Origin: CAVUPF01 sp963743285
GTDB taxonomy: Bacteria > Actinomycetota > Thermoleophilia > Solirubrobacterales > 70-9
Reading direction: 5' to 3'
Length of the DNA stretch: 64,000 bases
NCBI GenBank assembly: GCA_963743285.1
Contig: CAVUPF010000011.1
Location: 186,001-250,000, forward strand
Shown here: piece after piece, positions 26,658 to 35,396 of the stretch
Layout of the letters: every line of letters begins with the position of its first letter
Position numbering within the stretch: the stretch's first letter is position 1
Notes under the pieces: generated by a model
What the model saw: only the letters and a program-made list of their open reading frames with translations
The model's database searches: none
Told to the model about the DNA's origin: nothing
Position numbers and translations under genes: made by a program

Positions 26658-26719
26658 CTATGTGACCGATATCACTCGCGCCATCGCAACCCCCGGGCAC
26701 CCGCACAGAGCGGACTCCC

Positions 26720-28081
26720 ATGACTCTACTTCCGGCCGAAGGCCGGTCTAAGGTCGCGGCTGCGATGTCGGCGGACCCCGCACAGCTTGACCATGACCAC
26801 CTTTGGCACCCTTTTACCCAGCAGCGGGACTGGTGCGGGGAAGAGCCGCTGATGATCGAGCGCGCCGCGGGGTCGTACCTGATCGCCAGCGACGGGCGCC
26901 GCTACATCGACGGGGTCTCCTCGCTGTGGTGCAACGTCCACGGCCACCGCCATCCTGGCATCGACTTGGCGCTGCGCGACCAGCTCGGCCGCGTCGCCCA
27001 CTCGACCATGCTCGGGCTCTCCCACCCCGGGGCCGCCGAGCTGGCGGCGCGCCTGACCGAGCTGGCGCCGCCGGGGCTCTCCCGCGTCTTTTACTCGGAC
27101 TCCGGCTCAACCGCGACCGAGATCGCCCTCAAGATGGCCTTCCAATACCAGCAGCAGCGAGGCGGCCAGCACGTGCGTCGCACTTCCTTCGTCCACCTGC
27201 GCGACGCCTACCACGGCGACACGATCGGCTCGGTCTCGGTCGGCGGCATTGACCTCTTCCAGGCGACCTACCGTCCGCTTTTGTTCAAGACCCACACCGC
27301 CGAGCCGGGCGACGCCGGCGACCTCGAGCGGATCCTCGCCATGCACGAGGAAGAGATTGCCGCGGTGATCGTCGAGCCGCTGGTCCAGGGCGCCGCCGGA
27401 ATGCTCGTCCACCCGTCCGGATACCTGCGCGCCGTGCGCGAGCTGTGCGACCGCTTCGGGGTACTGCTGGCCTGCGATGAGGTGGCAACGGGCTTCGGCC
27501 GCACCGGCACGATGTTCGCCTGCGAGCAGGAACGGGTTGCGCCGGACTTCCTCTGCCTCGCCAAGGGGCTGACCGGCGGCTACCTGCCGCTGGCGGCCAC
27601 CCTGACCACCGAGCGCATCTACGAGGGCTTCCTCGGCACGCCCGAGGAGCATCGCACCTTCTTCCACGGCCACACCTATACCGGCAACCCGCTCGCCTGC
27701 GCCGCCGCGCTCGCCAACCTCGACGCCTTTGAGTCCGAGCGCACGCTGCTGCGCCTGCAGCCGAAGATCCGCCTGCTGGGGGAGCTGCTCGGTGAGATCG
27801 CAGAGATGTCGGAGGTCGCCGAGGTACGCAGCCGCGGCTTCATGGCCGGGATCGACCTCGGCACGCATCATCCCTCGCTGCGCCTCGGTCACCAGGTGAC
27901 GCTGGAGGCCCGCAAGCGCGGCGCAATCATCCGCCCCCTCGACAACACGATCATCCTCATGCCCCCCCTCTCGATCTCCAAGGGCGAGCTGCGCCGGCTC
28001 GCCTGGATCACAGCCGATGCGATCCGAGCCGCCTGCGCCTCGGCCTACCCGGCACCGGCACACCTGGCCCAGGCAGCTTGA
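26720..28081 (+). CDS. bioA: Adenosylmethionine-8-amino-7-oxononanoate aminotransferase
   Basis: 453 aa PLP class III aminotransferase converting KAPA to DAPA with SAM as amino donor. The substrate-defining N terminus LDHDHLWHPFTQQRDW is the BioA signature; SGSTATEIALKMA, CDEVATGFGRTG and the PLP lysine in CLAKGLTGGYLPLAAT follow, then HGHTYTGNPLAC. Start is uncertain: ATG 26720 lacks a ribosome-binding site, and ATG 26765 (MSADPAQLDHDHLW) fits homologues better. It lies apart from bioBFD, separated by the MarR-MFS pair on the other strand. Together bioA, bioB, bioD, bioF complete the late pathway; no pimelate-forming gene (bioC, bioH, bioW, bioI) is in the window. Confidence 0.95.
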   Translation: MTLLPAEGRSKVAAAMSADPAQLDHDHLWHPFTQQRDWCGEEPLMIERAAGSYLIASDGRRYIDGVSSLWCNVHGHRHPGIDLALRDQLGRVAHSTMLGLSHPGAAELAARLTELAPPGLSRVFYSDSGSTATEIALKMAFQYQQQRGGQHVRRTSFVHLRDAYHGDTIGSVSVGGIDLFQATYRPLLFKTHTAEPGDAGDLERILAMHEEEIAAVIVEPLVQGAAGMLVHPSGYLRAVRELCDRFGVLLACDEVATGFGRTGTMFACEQERVAPDFLCLAKGLTGGYLPLAATLTTERIYEGFLGTPEEHRTFFHGHTYTGNPLACAAALANLDAFESERTLLRLQPKIRLLGELLGEIAEMSEVAEVRSRGFMAGIDLGTHHPSLRLGHQVTLEARKRGAIIRPLDNTIILMPPLSISKGELRRLAWITADAIRAACASAYPAPAHLAQAA

Positions 28082-28124
28082 GCCGCGTCGTGTGACGGAT
28101 CCCCGGCTCGCCCGTAGTAAAGAC

Positions 28125-28661
28125 GTGAGCCTGGCCCTCATCGAACCGAAGGACGCACCGGGCAGGTCGGGCGCGACGGCCTTCGACCAGCTCTACCGCA
28201 GCGCACGCGACGATGTCTATGCCTACGCCGCCGGGTTCCTTCGCGACCGCGGTGCCGCCGAGGACGTAACCGCGATCGCCTTCGAGCGCGCCTACCGGAA
28301 GTGGTCTCGCTTCGATCCACACCGTGGCAGTGCGCGCGCCTGGCTCTTCGGCATCGCCCGCAATGCCGCCCTCGATGAGCTGAGAAGACGACGCAGGCAA
28401 ACCGAGCTCGCGGTCGAACCGGCCGACCTGCACGGCGCCGCGGTCGAGGCGACCGCGGAGCAGAGCGAGCGTCGCCTTGCCGTCGTTGCGGCTCTGGGCG
28501 GGCTCGAGCCGCGAGAGCGAGAGCTCGTCGCGCTGAAGTTCTTCGCCGGCCTCTCAAACGCCGAGATCGCCCGGGTGCTCGGCATCACCGAGTCAAACGC
28601 CGGAACCAAACTGCACCGAACCATCGCCAAGCTGAGGGAGGCCTGCAATGGAGCCGCATAG
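28125..28661 (+). CDS. ECF-type RNA polymerase sigma factor
   Basis: 178 aa. Sigma region 2: FDQLYRSARDDVYAYAAGFL then AEDVTAIAFERAYRKW and SARAWLFGIARNAALDELRR; region 4: LGGLEPRERELVALKFFAGL with the helix-turn-helix SNAEIARVLGITESNAGTKL. No region 1 or 3, so group 4. The GTG at 28125 gives a standard N terminus. It overlaps the DUF4349 gene by 14 nt; that product has a membrane helix and is a plausible anti-sigma partner. Confidence 0.88.
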   Translation: MSLALIEPKDAPGRSGATAFDQLYRSARDDVYAYAAGFLRDRGAAEDVTAIAFERAYRKWSRFDPHRGSARAWLFGIARNAALDELRRRRRQTELAVEPADLHGAAVEATAEQSERRLAVVAALGGLEPRERELVALKFFAGLSNAEIARVLGITESNAGTKLHRTIAKLREACNGAA

Positions 28662-29766
28662 AGACGATCGCGATCTCACCGCAACGCTCGGCGCCCTGCG
28701 ACCGACGCCGCGAGAGAAGTTCGCGGCCGAGCTCGACGCCCACGTAGCCGCAGGCTTTCCCCCGGCGTCAAGGCGCGCCGGCCCCTCCTTCGCCCGCGTC
28801 GCCGGCCGCTTCCGCCCGACCCCGCGGCGATCGCTTTTGGCGCCGGTGACGGCCTGCGCGCTGCTGGCGATCGCCGTCGCCACCGCGATCCTCAGCGGCT
28901 CGGGCAGCGGGGCGCCTCCGTCCACGCCGACAGCCGCCTCGGGCGAAGTCGCCGCCCCTGCCGTCGAGAAGGTCGGGGCCCCCACCGCGGCCAAAGGCCT
29001 GGCGTCCAGCCCGGTCGGGGCCGGCGCCTCCGCGTCTGGCTCATTCTCCGCGCAATCCGGAACCTATGCCTCAAAAGCAGCGCACCGCAAGGTCGAACGC
29101 GCAGCCCAGATCGTCCTCGGCTCCGAGCCGGCAAACGTACGGGGTGACGCGACCCGGGTCTTCGAAGCCGTCCGCAGCGTCGACGGCATCGTCCTCGACT
29201 CCTCGGTCAGCGGCGGTGGCGCGGGCGAAGCGGGCGCCACGTTCGAACTGCTGATCCCGAGCCCAAAGCTGGACGAAGCCCTGGCCGCTTTTTCGGAGAT
29301 CGACGCGGTCCGCTCCCAGCATGAATCGACCGCGGACGTCACCGCGAGGACGATCGGCCTCAGCGAACAACTTCGGGACGCCCGCGCCAAGGTGGTCGGG
29401 CTGCTCGCGCAACTCGCCGGCGCAAAGTCCGACGCCGAGCGTGTCGCCGTCGAAGCCGATCTGCGCTCGGCCCGGCAACGAGCCACAGCCCTGCGGGGGA
29501 GCCTGGCAACGCTCCAGCGGAGGACGAGCTTTTCGCGAGTCTCGGTGCGGATCGAATCCGGCAACTCGCGGGGCGCAGCCGATGGCGGCAGTGGTGGCTG
29601 GGGCATCGACAATGCCCTTCGGGACGCGAGCCACATCCTCGCCGTCGCAGTCGGCGTCACCGTCGTCGGCCTTGCGATCCTGGCACCGCTTGCCCTGCTC
29701 GCCCTGCTCGTCTGGCTCACACGCTGCATCTGGGTCCGCCGCGAGCGCGAGCGCGCGCTCGGCTGA
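28648..29766 (+). CDS. DUF4349 membrane protein, possible anti-sigma partner
   Basis: 372 aa. A cytosolic N-terminal ~60 residues (TLGALRPTPREKFAAELDAH), a membrane helix at ~65-85 (LLAPVTACALLAIAVATAIL), a long low-complexity Ala/Ser/Gly linker, the DUF4349 domain (about 145-310, with a coiled-coil LSEQLRDARAKVVGLLAQL) and a C-terminal helix (ILAVAVGVTVVGLAILAPLA). The N terminus in front of a membrane helix, translated in overlap with a sigma factor, is the layout of anti-sigma factors, but there is no zinc-binding HxxxCxxC. GGGAGG 6 nt upstream supports the ATG. Confidence 0.8.
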   Translation: MEPHRDDRDLTATLGALRPTPREKFAAELDAHVAAGFPPASRRAGPSFARVAGRFRPTPRRSLLAPVTACALLAIAVATAILSGSGSGAPPSTPTAASGEVAAPAVEKVGAPTAAKGLASSPVGAGASASGSFSAQSGTYASKAAHRKVERAAQIVLGSEPANVRGDATRVFEAVRSVDGIVLDSSVSGGGAGEAGATFELLIPSPKLDEALAAFSEIDAVRSQHESTADVTARTIGLSEQLRDARAKVVGLLAQLAGAKSDAERVAVEADLRSARQRATALRGSLATLQRRTSFSRVSVRIESGNSRGAADGGSGGWGIDNALRDASHILAVAVGVTVVGLAILAPLALLALLVWLTRCIWVRRERERALG

Positions 29767-29829
29767 CCGGCAGCCGCGACGGCTTCTATAGCCGCGCAGG
29801 TCGATGTGATCCGCCGCTAGGGTGGGCCG

Positions 29830-30471
29830 GTGAGCGATCGCCAGCGCGGACCCGCTGAGCGGCCTAACCTCGGCGAGCCGTCCGTCCCGAGGCCCGCCGC
29901 GTCGGTGGTGCTGCTTCGCAGGGGCCCGAAGCATTCGGACCGGTCCCTGGAGGTTTTGCTGCTGAAGCGCACCGAGAGCGCCAAGTTCATGCCCGGCGTC
30001 TGGGTGTTCCCGGGCGGAGCCGTGGATCCGACCGACGGCAAAAGCGAGGCCGGCCACAGGGCCTGTGCGGTTCGGGAGCTGGCCGAGGAGGCGGGGATCG
30101 AGCTGGCCGAGAACGAGGAGCTGGTGCTGTTCTCGCGCTGGATCACGCCGGCGATGGTCTTGCGGCGCTTCGATGCCTGGTTCTTCCTCGCCCTCGCCCC
30201 GGCGCACACGCCGCCGCGGCCCGACGGGGTAGAGACGACCGACGCTGGCTGGTTTGAGCCGCGAGCGGCGCTGGACGCGAACGCTGCCGGCGCGCTGGCG
30301 CTCGCCTTTCCGACCGTCAGGCAGCTCAAATCGCTGCTTCCCTACCGCAGTGCAGACGAAGTGCTCGAGGCGCACCGCGACCGCGAGGTCGAGCCGATCC
30401 TGCCCAAGCTGATCGGCACCCCGGAGGACCATAGGGTCGTCTTGCCCGGCGACCCCGACTATCCCGCCTAG
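29830..30471 (+). CDS. NUDIX hydrolase
   Basis: 213 aa. The Nudix box spans about 63-85: it begins GGAVDPTDG and ends RELAEEAGIEL, with a slightly longer insertion (KSEAGHRACAV) than the strict consensus GX5EX7REUXEEXGU. VWVFPGGAVD precedes it. The fold is like CoA-pyrophosphatase or RNF19-like Nudix proteins, which hydrolyse nucleotide diphosphate derivatives; substrate unknown. GTG start. Stop overlaps the convergent hypothetical gene by 4 nt. Confidence 0.85.
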   Translation: MSDRQRGPAERPNLGEPSVPRPAASVVLLRRGPKHSDRSLEVLLLKRTESAKFMPGVWVFPGGAVDPTDGKSEAGHRACAVRELAEEAGIELAENEELVLFSRWITPAMVLRRFDAWFFLALAPAHTPPRPDGVETTDAGWFEPRAALDANAAGALALAFPTVRQLKSLLPYRSADEVLEAHRDREVEPILPKLIGTPEDHRVVLPGDPDYPA

Positions 30472-31139
30472 CCAGCCGGGAAGGGCTCCAGGCCGGCGTT
30501 CCAGGGGCCGGGCTGATAGGTGTGAGTGCCGCTCCGCGCCATCTCTGACTGGAGGCGTTTGAAGAGCTGTCCGGCGTTGGCGAGCGCCGCCTTTAGCTCT
30601 TGATCAGTCAGCTCCCGCAGCCGCCATAGGAACCAGAGCTGGCTTTCGTTGATCCCGAAGTCGACCTTGCCCGTCATCGTCGTCACCCAGGCAATGAAGC
30701 CCGGGCCGAACAGCTCACGCAGCTCCACCGGGTCGTATTCGCTTGGCACCGTGGCGAGGAAGCGCCGATTGAAGTCGATCGACTCGAACTCCACCTTGCG
30801 GGCGAAGCGCTGGGTGAGGGCCTCGGCCCCCTCGATCGACTCCACGTTGAAGAAGGGGACCACCTTTGCCAGGTCCGGCATGTGCGCCTTGGCGAGGATC
30901 GAGCTGGGCAGCATCGCCTTGGCGAAGAGGCCCCCCGCCTCCTTTTCGTCGGCATCGCAGGACGATCCCCAAAAGCCTTCGGTGAGCTGCCCCGTGAGGC
31001 GGTTGCTCCCACCTACGCAGAGCGCCACCGGCCCATCTTTGGGATTGATCCCGCCGAGCGGCTCGTAGGTGAGCTCGTGCCGTTCGCCGAACTTGCGGAC
31101 CGTCTCGGCCCAGGCTTCTGCTTCCTGCTTGGCTCCCAT
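30468..31139 (-). CDS. Conserved-looking protein of unknown function
   Basis: 223 aa, no signal peptide or membrane segment, so probably cytosolic. Composition is balanced and globular, with notable strings YEPLGGINPKDGPVALCVGG, GSNRLTGQLTEGFWGSSCDA, KVVPFFNVESIEGAEALTQR and QLWFLWRLRELTDQELKAAL. It ends WNAGLEPFPAG. I recognise no family or motif. It is preceded by 90 nt shared with the divergent LemA gene. Confidence 0.75.
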   Translation of the reverse strand: MGAKQEAEAWAETVRKFGERHELTYEPLGGINPKDGPVALCVGGSNRLTGQLTEGFWGSSCDADEKEAGGLFAKAMLPSSILAKAHMPDLAKVVPFFNVESIEGAEALTQRFARKVEFESIDFNRRFLATVPSEYDPVELRELFGPGFIAWVTTMTGKVDFGINESQLWFLWRLRELTDQELKAALANAGQLFKRLQSEMARSGTHTYQPGPWNAGLEPFPAG

Positions 31140-31229
31140 CTGGGGGCGATCCTACGTGGCCGGACCCGCTTGGACGCTGTCGATCGGCGTAGGATGGCCG
31201 GTGGTCAGGTCCAACCCACAGGAGCCCAC

Positions 31230-31793
31230 ATGATCGCTGTGATCGTCATCGTCGTGATTCTCGTAATCGTCGCTCTCTTATTCATCGGTAAGCGCAACTC
31301 GATCATCGGCGCGCGCAACCGGGTCGACGAGTCCTGGAGCGGGATCGACGTGCAGCTGAAGAGACGACACGACCTCGTCCCCAACCTGGTCGAGTCGGTC
31401 AAGGGCTACGCCGCGCACGAGAGTCAGACCTTCGAGAAAATCACCAAAGCCCGGGCTGATGCGATGTCCGCCCAGGGGGTCGGCGATACCGCCAAAGCCG
31501 AGGAGAAACTGAGCGGTGCGCTGACCGACCTGCGCGCAGTAGCAGAGAACTACCCGCAGCTGCGGGCGACCGAAAACTTCCAGCAGCTCAGCCGCAACCT
31601 CTCCGAGCTGGAGGATGAAATCCAAGCGTCGCGGCGGCTCTACAATTCCAACGTGCAGTCCTACAACACCGACATCCAGCAGTTTCCAGGCTCGATCATC
31701 GCCAACCAGGGGGGCTTCACGCCGCGCGAGTATTTCGAGATCCAGGACGCCGCAGATCGCGAACCGGTTGCGGTCAGCTTCGGTAAAGAGTGA
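31230..31793 (+). CDS. LemA family protein
   Basis: 187 aa. One N-terminal membrane helix (MIAVIVIVVILVIVALLFIG) and then a coiled four-helix domain with the LemA signatures RNRVDESWSGIDVQLKRRHD, LVPNLVESVKGYAAHE and SRRLYNSNVQSYNTDIQQFP. Most of the protein is predicted to lie outside the membrane. Function is not firmly established; some relatives neighbour HtpX-like proteases, none of which is here. GGAG 5 nt before the ATG fixes the start. Confidence 0.93.
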   Translation: MIAVIVIVVILVIVALLFIGKRNSIIGARNRVDESWSGIDVQLKRRHDLVPNLVESVKGYAAHESQTFEKITKARADAMSAQGVGDTAKAEEKLSGALTDLRAVAENYPQLRATENFQQLSRNLSELEDEIQASRRLYNSNVQSYNTDIQQFPGSIIANQGGFTPREYFEIQDAADREPVAVSFGKE

Positions 31794-31809
31794 GGCTTAA
31801 GCTTTGAAC

Positions 31810-32001
31810 ATGAGCGCGACCAAGGAAGCGACGCTGTGGATCTGCGACAGCTGCGGCTTCATCTACGACCCGGCCGTCGGCGACCCTGACGGCGGGATCC
31901 CGCCGGGAACGGCGTTTGAAGACATCCCCAAGGACTGGTTCTGCCCCGTTTGCGGCGCCAGGACCAGCGACTTCCGCCCGCTCGAGCCCGGCGAGGCCTG
32001 A
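31810..32001 (+). CDS. Rubredoxin
   Basis: 63 aa electron carrier with a single iron held by four cysteines: CDSCG near residue 12 and CPVCG near residue 46. The aromatic core residues (Trp10, Tyr18, Phe36, Trp42, Phe43) and the segment YDPAVGDPDGGIPPGTAFED are canonical. ATG 31810 is preferred to TTG 31804. It is 27 nt upstream of a GMC oxidoreductase carrying its own four-cysteine motif, so it may carry electrons to or from that enzyme. Confidence 0.95.
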   Translation: MSATKEATLWICDSCGFIYDPAVGDPDGGIPPGTAFEDIPKDWFCPVCGARTSDFRPLEPGEA

Positions 32002-32028
32002 GCCGCCCCACGAGGGGGAGTCCCGCCC

Positions 32029-33690
32029 GTGACTCACGACTTCGACTGGATCGTGGTGGGCTCGGGGTTCGGCGGCTCGGTCTCTGCGCTGCGGCTCGCC
32101 GAAAAGGGATACTCGGTGGCGGTGCTGGAGTGCGGGAGCCGGTTCCGGGATGAGGACTTCGCCGAGTCGACCCTGCGCAATCCCCGCCGCTACTTCTTCG
32201 CGCCGAAGCTGGGGATGAGGGGGGTGCTGAGGATGACCTTCTTCAAGGATGTCTTCGTCGTCTCCGGCAGCGGGGTCGGCGGGGGCAGCCTCGGCTACGC
32301 GAACACCCTCTACAGGGCACGCTCGGCCTTCTTTGAGGATCCGCAGTGGGCCGGGCTTGCCAATTGGGAGACGGAGCTCGCCCCCCACTACGACACGGCG
32401 GAGCGGATGCTGGGCGTCACCGAGTACGAGGGGATGGGGCCGGCCGACGTTCTGCTCAAGGAATACGGCGAGGAGATCGGCGCCGGCGAGACCTTCACCA
32501 ACACCAGGGTGGGAGTCTTCTTCGATCAGCCAGGCAAGGAGGTCGCCGACCCCTATTTCGGCGGCGAGGGGCCGGACCGGACCGGATGCGTGCGTTGCGG
32601 GAACTGCATGGTCGGCTGCCGCCACGGAGCCAAGAACACTCTGGTCAAGAACTACCTCTGGTTCGCCGAGAAGCTCGGCGTCAAGATCATCCCCGAGCGG
32701 CAGGTGACCGCGATTCGCCCGTTGGGTGCGGCCGACGGCTCCGGCGGCTACTGCGTGAGCAGCGAACGCTCCGGCGCTTGGGTTCGCCGGCGGCGTGAGA
32801 CCTTGACCGCGAAGGGAGTCGCGGTCGCGGCCGGCGCCCTCGGCACCAACCAGCTGCTTGCCAACTGCAAGCACCGCGGCTCGCTGCCGAGGATCTCAGA
32901 GCGCTTGGGAGCAGTGGTGCGGACCAACTCGGAGTCGATCCAGGCGGTCACCGCCCCCGATGACAGCCGCGACTTCAGCCGCTCCATCGCGATCACCTCC
33001 AGCATCTACCCCGACCCCGACACCCACATCGAGGTGGTCACCTACGGCGAGGGTGGCGACGCGCTGAGCGCCACCTTCACCACGATGACCGGTGCCGGGA
33101 CGAAGCTGAGTCGGCCGCTCAAGTGGCTTGCCGCGATGCTCCGACACCCGTTGCAGACCCTGCGGCTGCTGGTCCCCTTTAAGTGGTCGCGCCGAACCGT
33201 GATCCTGCTCGTCATGCAGACCGTCGACGCGGCGATGCACCTGCAGCCGAAGCGCAAGCTGTTCGGCGGAGGAGTTCGCCTCCAGACCGCGCAGGATCCC
33301 CAGCGACCCAACCCGACCTTCATCCCCGCCGCCGAGCAGGTGACTCGCTGGTTTGCGAAACGCACCGGTGGCATCGCCCAGAGCGCCCTCACCGAGTCGG
33401 TCCGCAACATCCCTTCGACCGCTCACATCCTCGGCGGCGCCGTCGTCGGCGCCGGCCCCGAGACGGGCGTTGTCGATGGCTCCAACCGCGTCTTCGGCTA
33501 CGAGAACCTGCTGGTCTGCGACGGAGCAGCGATCCCCGCCAACCCCGGGGTCAACCCGAGCCTGACGATCACCGCGAAGGCCGAGCACGCGATGAGCCTG
33601 ATCCCGCCGAAGGGCGACCAGCAGCCGCGCCACCTCCCCGAGGCGGCGCGGCCCGCTCCTGTCGCAGAGCACTCAGCCAGCGTCGTCTAG
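32029..33690 (+). CDS. GMC-family FAD oxidoreductase (cholesterol oxidase-like)
   Basis: 553 aa. FAD-binding Rossmann motif VVGSGFGGSVSALRLAEKG at 11-29, GSGVGGGSLGYANTLYR, and the C-terminal GMC block PANPGVNPSLTITA with GGAVVGAG. A cysteine motif CVRCGNCMVGCRHGAKNT around residue 187 follows the ferredoxin spacing C-x2-C-x2-C-x3-C. That motif is known in this cholesterol-oxidase-type branch, but its role is unclear. No twin-arginine or signal sequence, so probably cytosolic. GTG start with GAGGGGGAG upstream. A sterol or other bulky alcohol is a guess for substrate. Overlaps sod by 18 nt, convergent. Confidence 0.88.
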   Translation: MTHDFDWIVVGSGFGGSVSALRLAEKGYSVAVLECGSRFRDEDFAESTLRNPRRYFFAPKLGMRGVLRMTFFKDVFVVSGSGVGGGSLGYANTLYRARSAFFEDPQWAGLANWETELAPHYDTAERMLGVTEYEGMGPADVLLKEYGEEIGAGETFTNTRVGVFFDQPGKEVADPYFGGEGPDRTGCVRCGNCMVGCRHGAKNTLVKNYLWFAEKLGVKIIPERQVTAIRPLGAADGSGGYCVSSERSGAWVRRRRETLTAKGVAVAAGALGTNQLLANCKHRGSLPRISERLGAVVRTNSESIQAVTAPDDSRDFSRSIAITSSIYPDPDTHIEVVTYGEGGDALSATFTTMTGAGTKLSRPLKWLAAMLRHPLQTLRLLVPFKWSRRTVILLVMQTVDAAMHLQPKRKLFGGGVRLQTAQDPQRPNPTFIPAAEQVTRWFAKRTGGIAQSALTESVRNIPSTAHILGGAVVGAGPETGVVDGSNRVFGYENLLVCDGAAIPANPGVNPSLTITAKAEHAMSLIPPKGDQQPRHLPEAARPAPVAEHSASVV

Positions 33691-34278
33691 CCGCTGCGCG
33701 ACGAAATCCCAGTTGACGACGTTCCAGAAGGCGTCGATGTAGTCGGGGCGCCTGTTTTGGTACTTGAGGTAGTAGGCGTGCTCCCAGACATCGCAGCCCA
33801 GCAGCGGAACGCTGCCGTCGGAGACCGGGGAGTCCTGGTTGGGGGTCGAGACGACGGCGAGGCCGGAGGCATCCTTCACCAGCCAGGCCCAACCGGAGCC
33901 GAAGCGGGCGATGCCGGCGTTTTTGAACTCCTCCTTGAAGGAATCAAAGGAGCCGAAGGTATCGGCGATCTCCGCGGCGAGCACCGCACCGGGCTCGCCG
34001 CCGCCCTCGGGGCTGAGCATCTGCCAGAACAGCGAGTGGTTGTAGTGGCCGCCGCCGTTGTTGCGGACCGGGCCCTGCTTGTCGCCGGGCAGGCTGGAGA
34101 GGTTGCGCAGCACGTCCTCGACGTCGCGGTCAGCCCACTCGGTCCCCTCCAACGCAGCGTTTGCTTTGTCGACGTAGGCTTGGTGGTGCTTGTCGTGGTG
34201 GACGCGCATCGTCGCCTCATCGATGTGGGGCTCGAGCCCGTCGTAGGGGTAGGGAAGGTCGGGTACCGAGAAAGCCAT
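33673..34278 (-). CDS. Superoxide dismutase (Fe/Mn family)
   Basis: 201 aa. Converts superoxide to oxygen and peroxide. Metal ligands: His27 (RVHHDKHH), a His in GGHYNHSLFW, and Asp and His in DVWEHAYY. The NNGGGHYNHSLFW region with Gly before His and GCDVWEHAYYLKYQNRRPDY are nearer manganese than iron forms; metal specificity cannot be settled by eye. No signal peptide: cytosolic. 3' end overlaps the GMC gene; the 5' side opens to a 229-nt gap (34279-34507) in which I see only the GAGG-type ribosome-binding site and no other gene. Confidence 0.95.
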   Translation of the reverse strand: MAFSVPDLPYPYDGLEPHIDEATMRVHHDKHHQAYVDKANAALEGTEWADRDVEDVLRNLSSLPGDKQGPVRNNGGGHYNHSLFWQMLSPEGGGEPGAVLAAEIADTFGSFDSFKEEFKNAGIARFGSGWAWLVKDASGLAVVSTPNQDSPVSDGSVPLLGCDVWEHAYYLKYQNRRPDYIDAFWNVVNWDFVAQRLDDAG

Positions 34279-34507
34279 CTGGCGTCTCCTCCTGATCGGG
34301 TGCGGAAGTCGACCGCAGCCTAGCGAGCGGGGAACTGCGCCACGGAGACGGCTTCGGGTTCGGCGTCGCTCCAGGCGTTGAACTCATACCTGGCGGGCTT
34401 CGATTCGCCACGCGCGGTCAAGTCAGGGGCCTCCCCACCCGCGACAGCGAACGGCGGAAGACGCGGCAGCGATCGTCGCGGCCGCGACTCGCCGCAAGGC
34501 TGCAGCC

Positions 34508-34996
34508 TCATCGCGAGACCGCAGTCCCCTGCGGGGTCAAGGCATGCCAGGTGCCGCCGAACGACATGACGCCGCTGCCGAGCGTCTGGCCAGGTTTCTT
34601 TTCGAGCGCGTAGGTGTAGAGAGGGTGACCGGCGTAGTCGACCTGCAGCTGGCCGTCGCTGCGTTTGATCGCGCCGAGCTGAGTCCCGAGCGCCCCTCCC
34701 GAGGCGACGGGAGCGCTCCCACTCAGGATCAGCGGCGGCCAGGTCGATGCGCAGCTGCCGTTGCACTTGGGGTGAAACGTGTTCGTGGGATCGTTGCTGA
34801 AGGCGTAGAGCGTAAAGCCCTGCGAGTCGACCAAGACCTCTGTTCCGCCCAACTTCGGGTTGCGCGACGCGGCGGTCGAGACCGTCGTCGGAGCTGGGCT
34901 CGACTTGTCTGTCGTACTCCCCGAGGAGCCGCAGCCGGAGAGGAGGAGGATCGCAGCCACACCGATTGCCGCTTTTCCTAAAAATGTCTTTCTCAT
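34508..34996 (-). CDS. Lipoprotein with 'secreted repeat of unknown function' domains
   Basis: 162 aa. Signal peptide and lipobox MRKTFLGKAAIGVAAILLLS then GCGSSGS, so Cys21-22 region is lipid-modified and the protein is anchored outside the membrane. After a Ser/Thr-rich linker come two related repeats: TEVLVDSQGFTLYAFSNDP...WPPL and LQVDYAGHPLYTYALEKKPG...WHAL, the Lipoprotein_15/COG4315 pattern. Function unknown in the family. AAGGAG 8 nt upstream fixes the ATG. Upstream in-frame codons are intergenic. Confidence 0.88.
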   Translation of the reverse strand: MRKTFLGKAAIGVAAILLLSGCGSSGSTTDKSSPAPTTVSTAASRNPKLGGTEVLVDSQGFTLYAFSNDPTNTFHPKCNGSCASTWPPLILSGSAPVASGGALGTQLGAIKRSDGQLQVDYAGHPLYTYALEKKPGQTLGSGVMSFGGTWHALTPQGTAVSR

Positions 34997-35207
34997 CGTG
35001 TCGCTCCTTCCTCTGTGAGATAGTCGGGGAGCCGTGGCATCCGCTGGAGACGCGTAGGCGGCGGTCATCTTAGCCTTCGGCGTACGGCTTGCCGCCAGGC
35101 GGAGTGAAAGTCGAGGATGCGGTTTTCGCCCACCACCAGCTGGGTTAGCTGGCAGCCCTTGCGAAGGGGCCTGGACATGGCTTGGCCTGTGGAAATAGGT
35201 TCGCAAG

Positions 35208-35396
35208 ATGAAATTCGATATCACCTGGCAGGATGAACGTGAGACGAAGAAGGCCGTCGTGGAGGCGCCCAGCAGCGACGAGGCCGTGAGGATGCTCGCA
35301 GCCGAACGCGGCCATGCCCCCGGCGTCACCTACGACGTAGAGCCCGAGGACGACCTCGGATACATGGAGCGAATCACGCTCGACGATGAATCATAG
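35208..35396 (+). CDS. Small acidic hypothetical protein
   Basis: 62 aa starting MKFDITWQDERETKKAVVEA. The pattern suggests two beta strands around a helix (SSDEAVRMLAAERGHAPG), ending in an acidic tail. I recognise no family. Codon use is like neighbouring genes. There is no strong ribosome-binding site, and it is isolated by 211 nt upstream and a long gap downstream, so it could be spurious. Confidence 0.5.
   Translation: MKFDITWQDERETKKAVVEAPSSDEAVRMLAAERGHAPGVTYDVEPEDDLGYMERITLDDES

Noticed and set aside
34320..34766. 148-codon minus-strand frame overlapping the lipoprotein gene
   Set aside because: Out-of-frame shadow of the lipoprotein, which has a clear lipobox and repeats.
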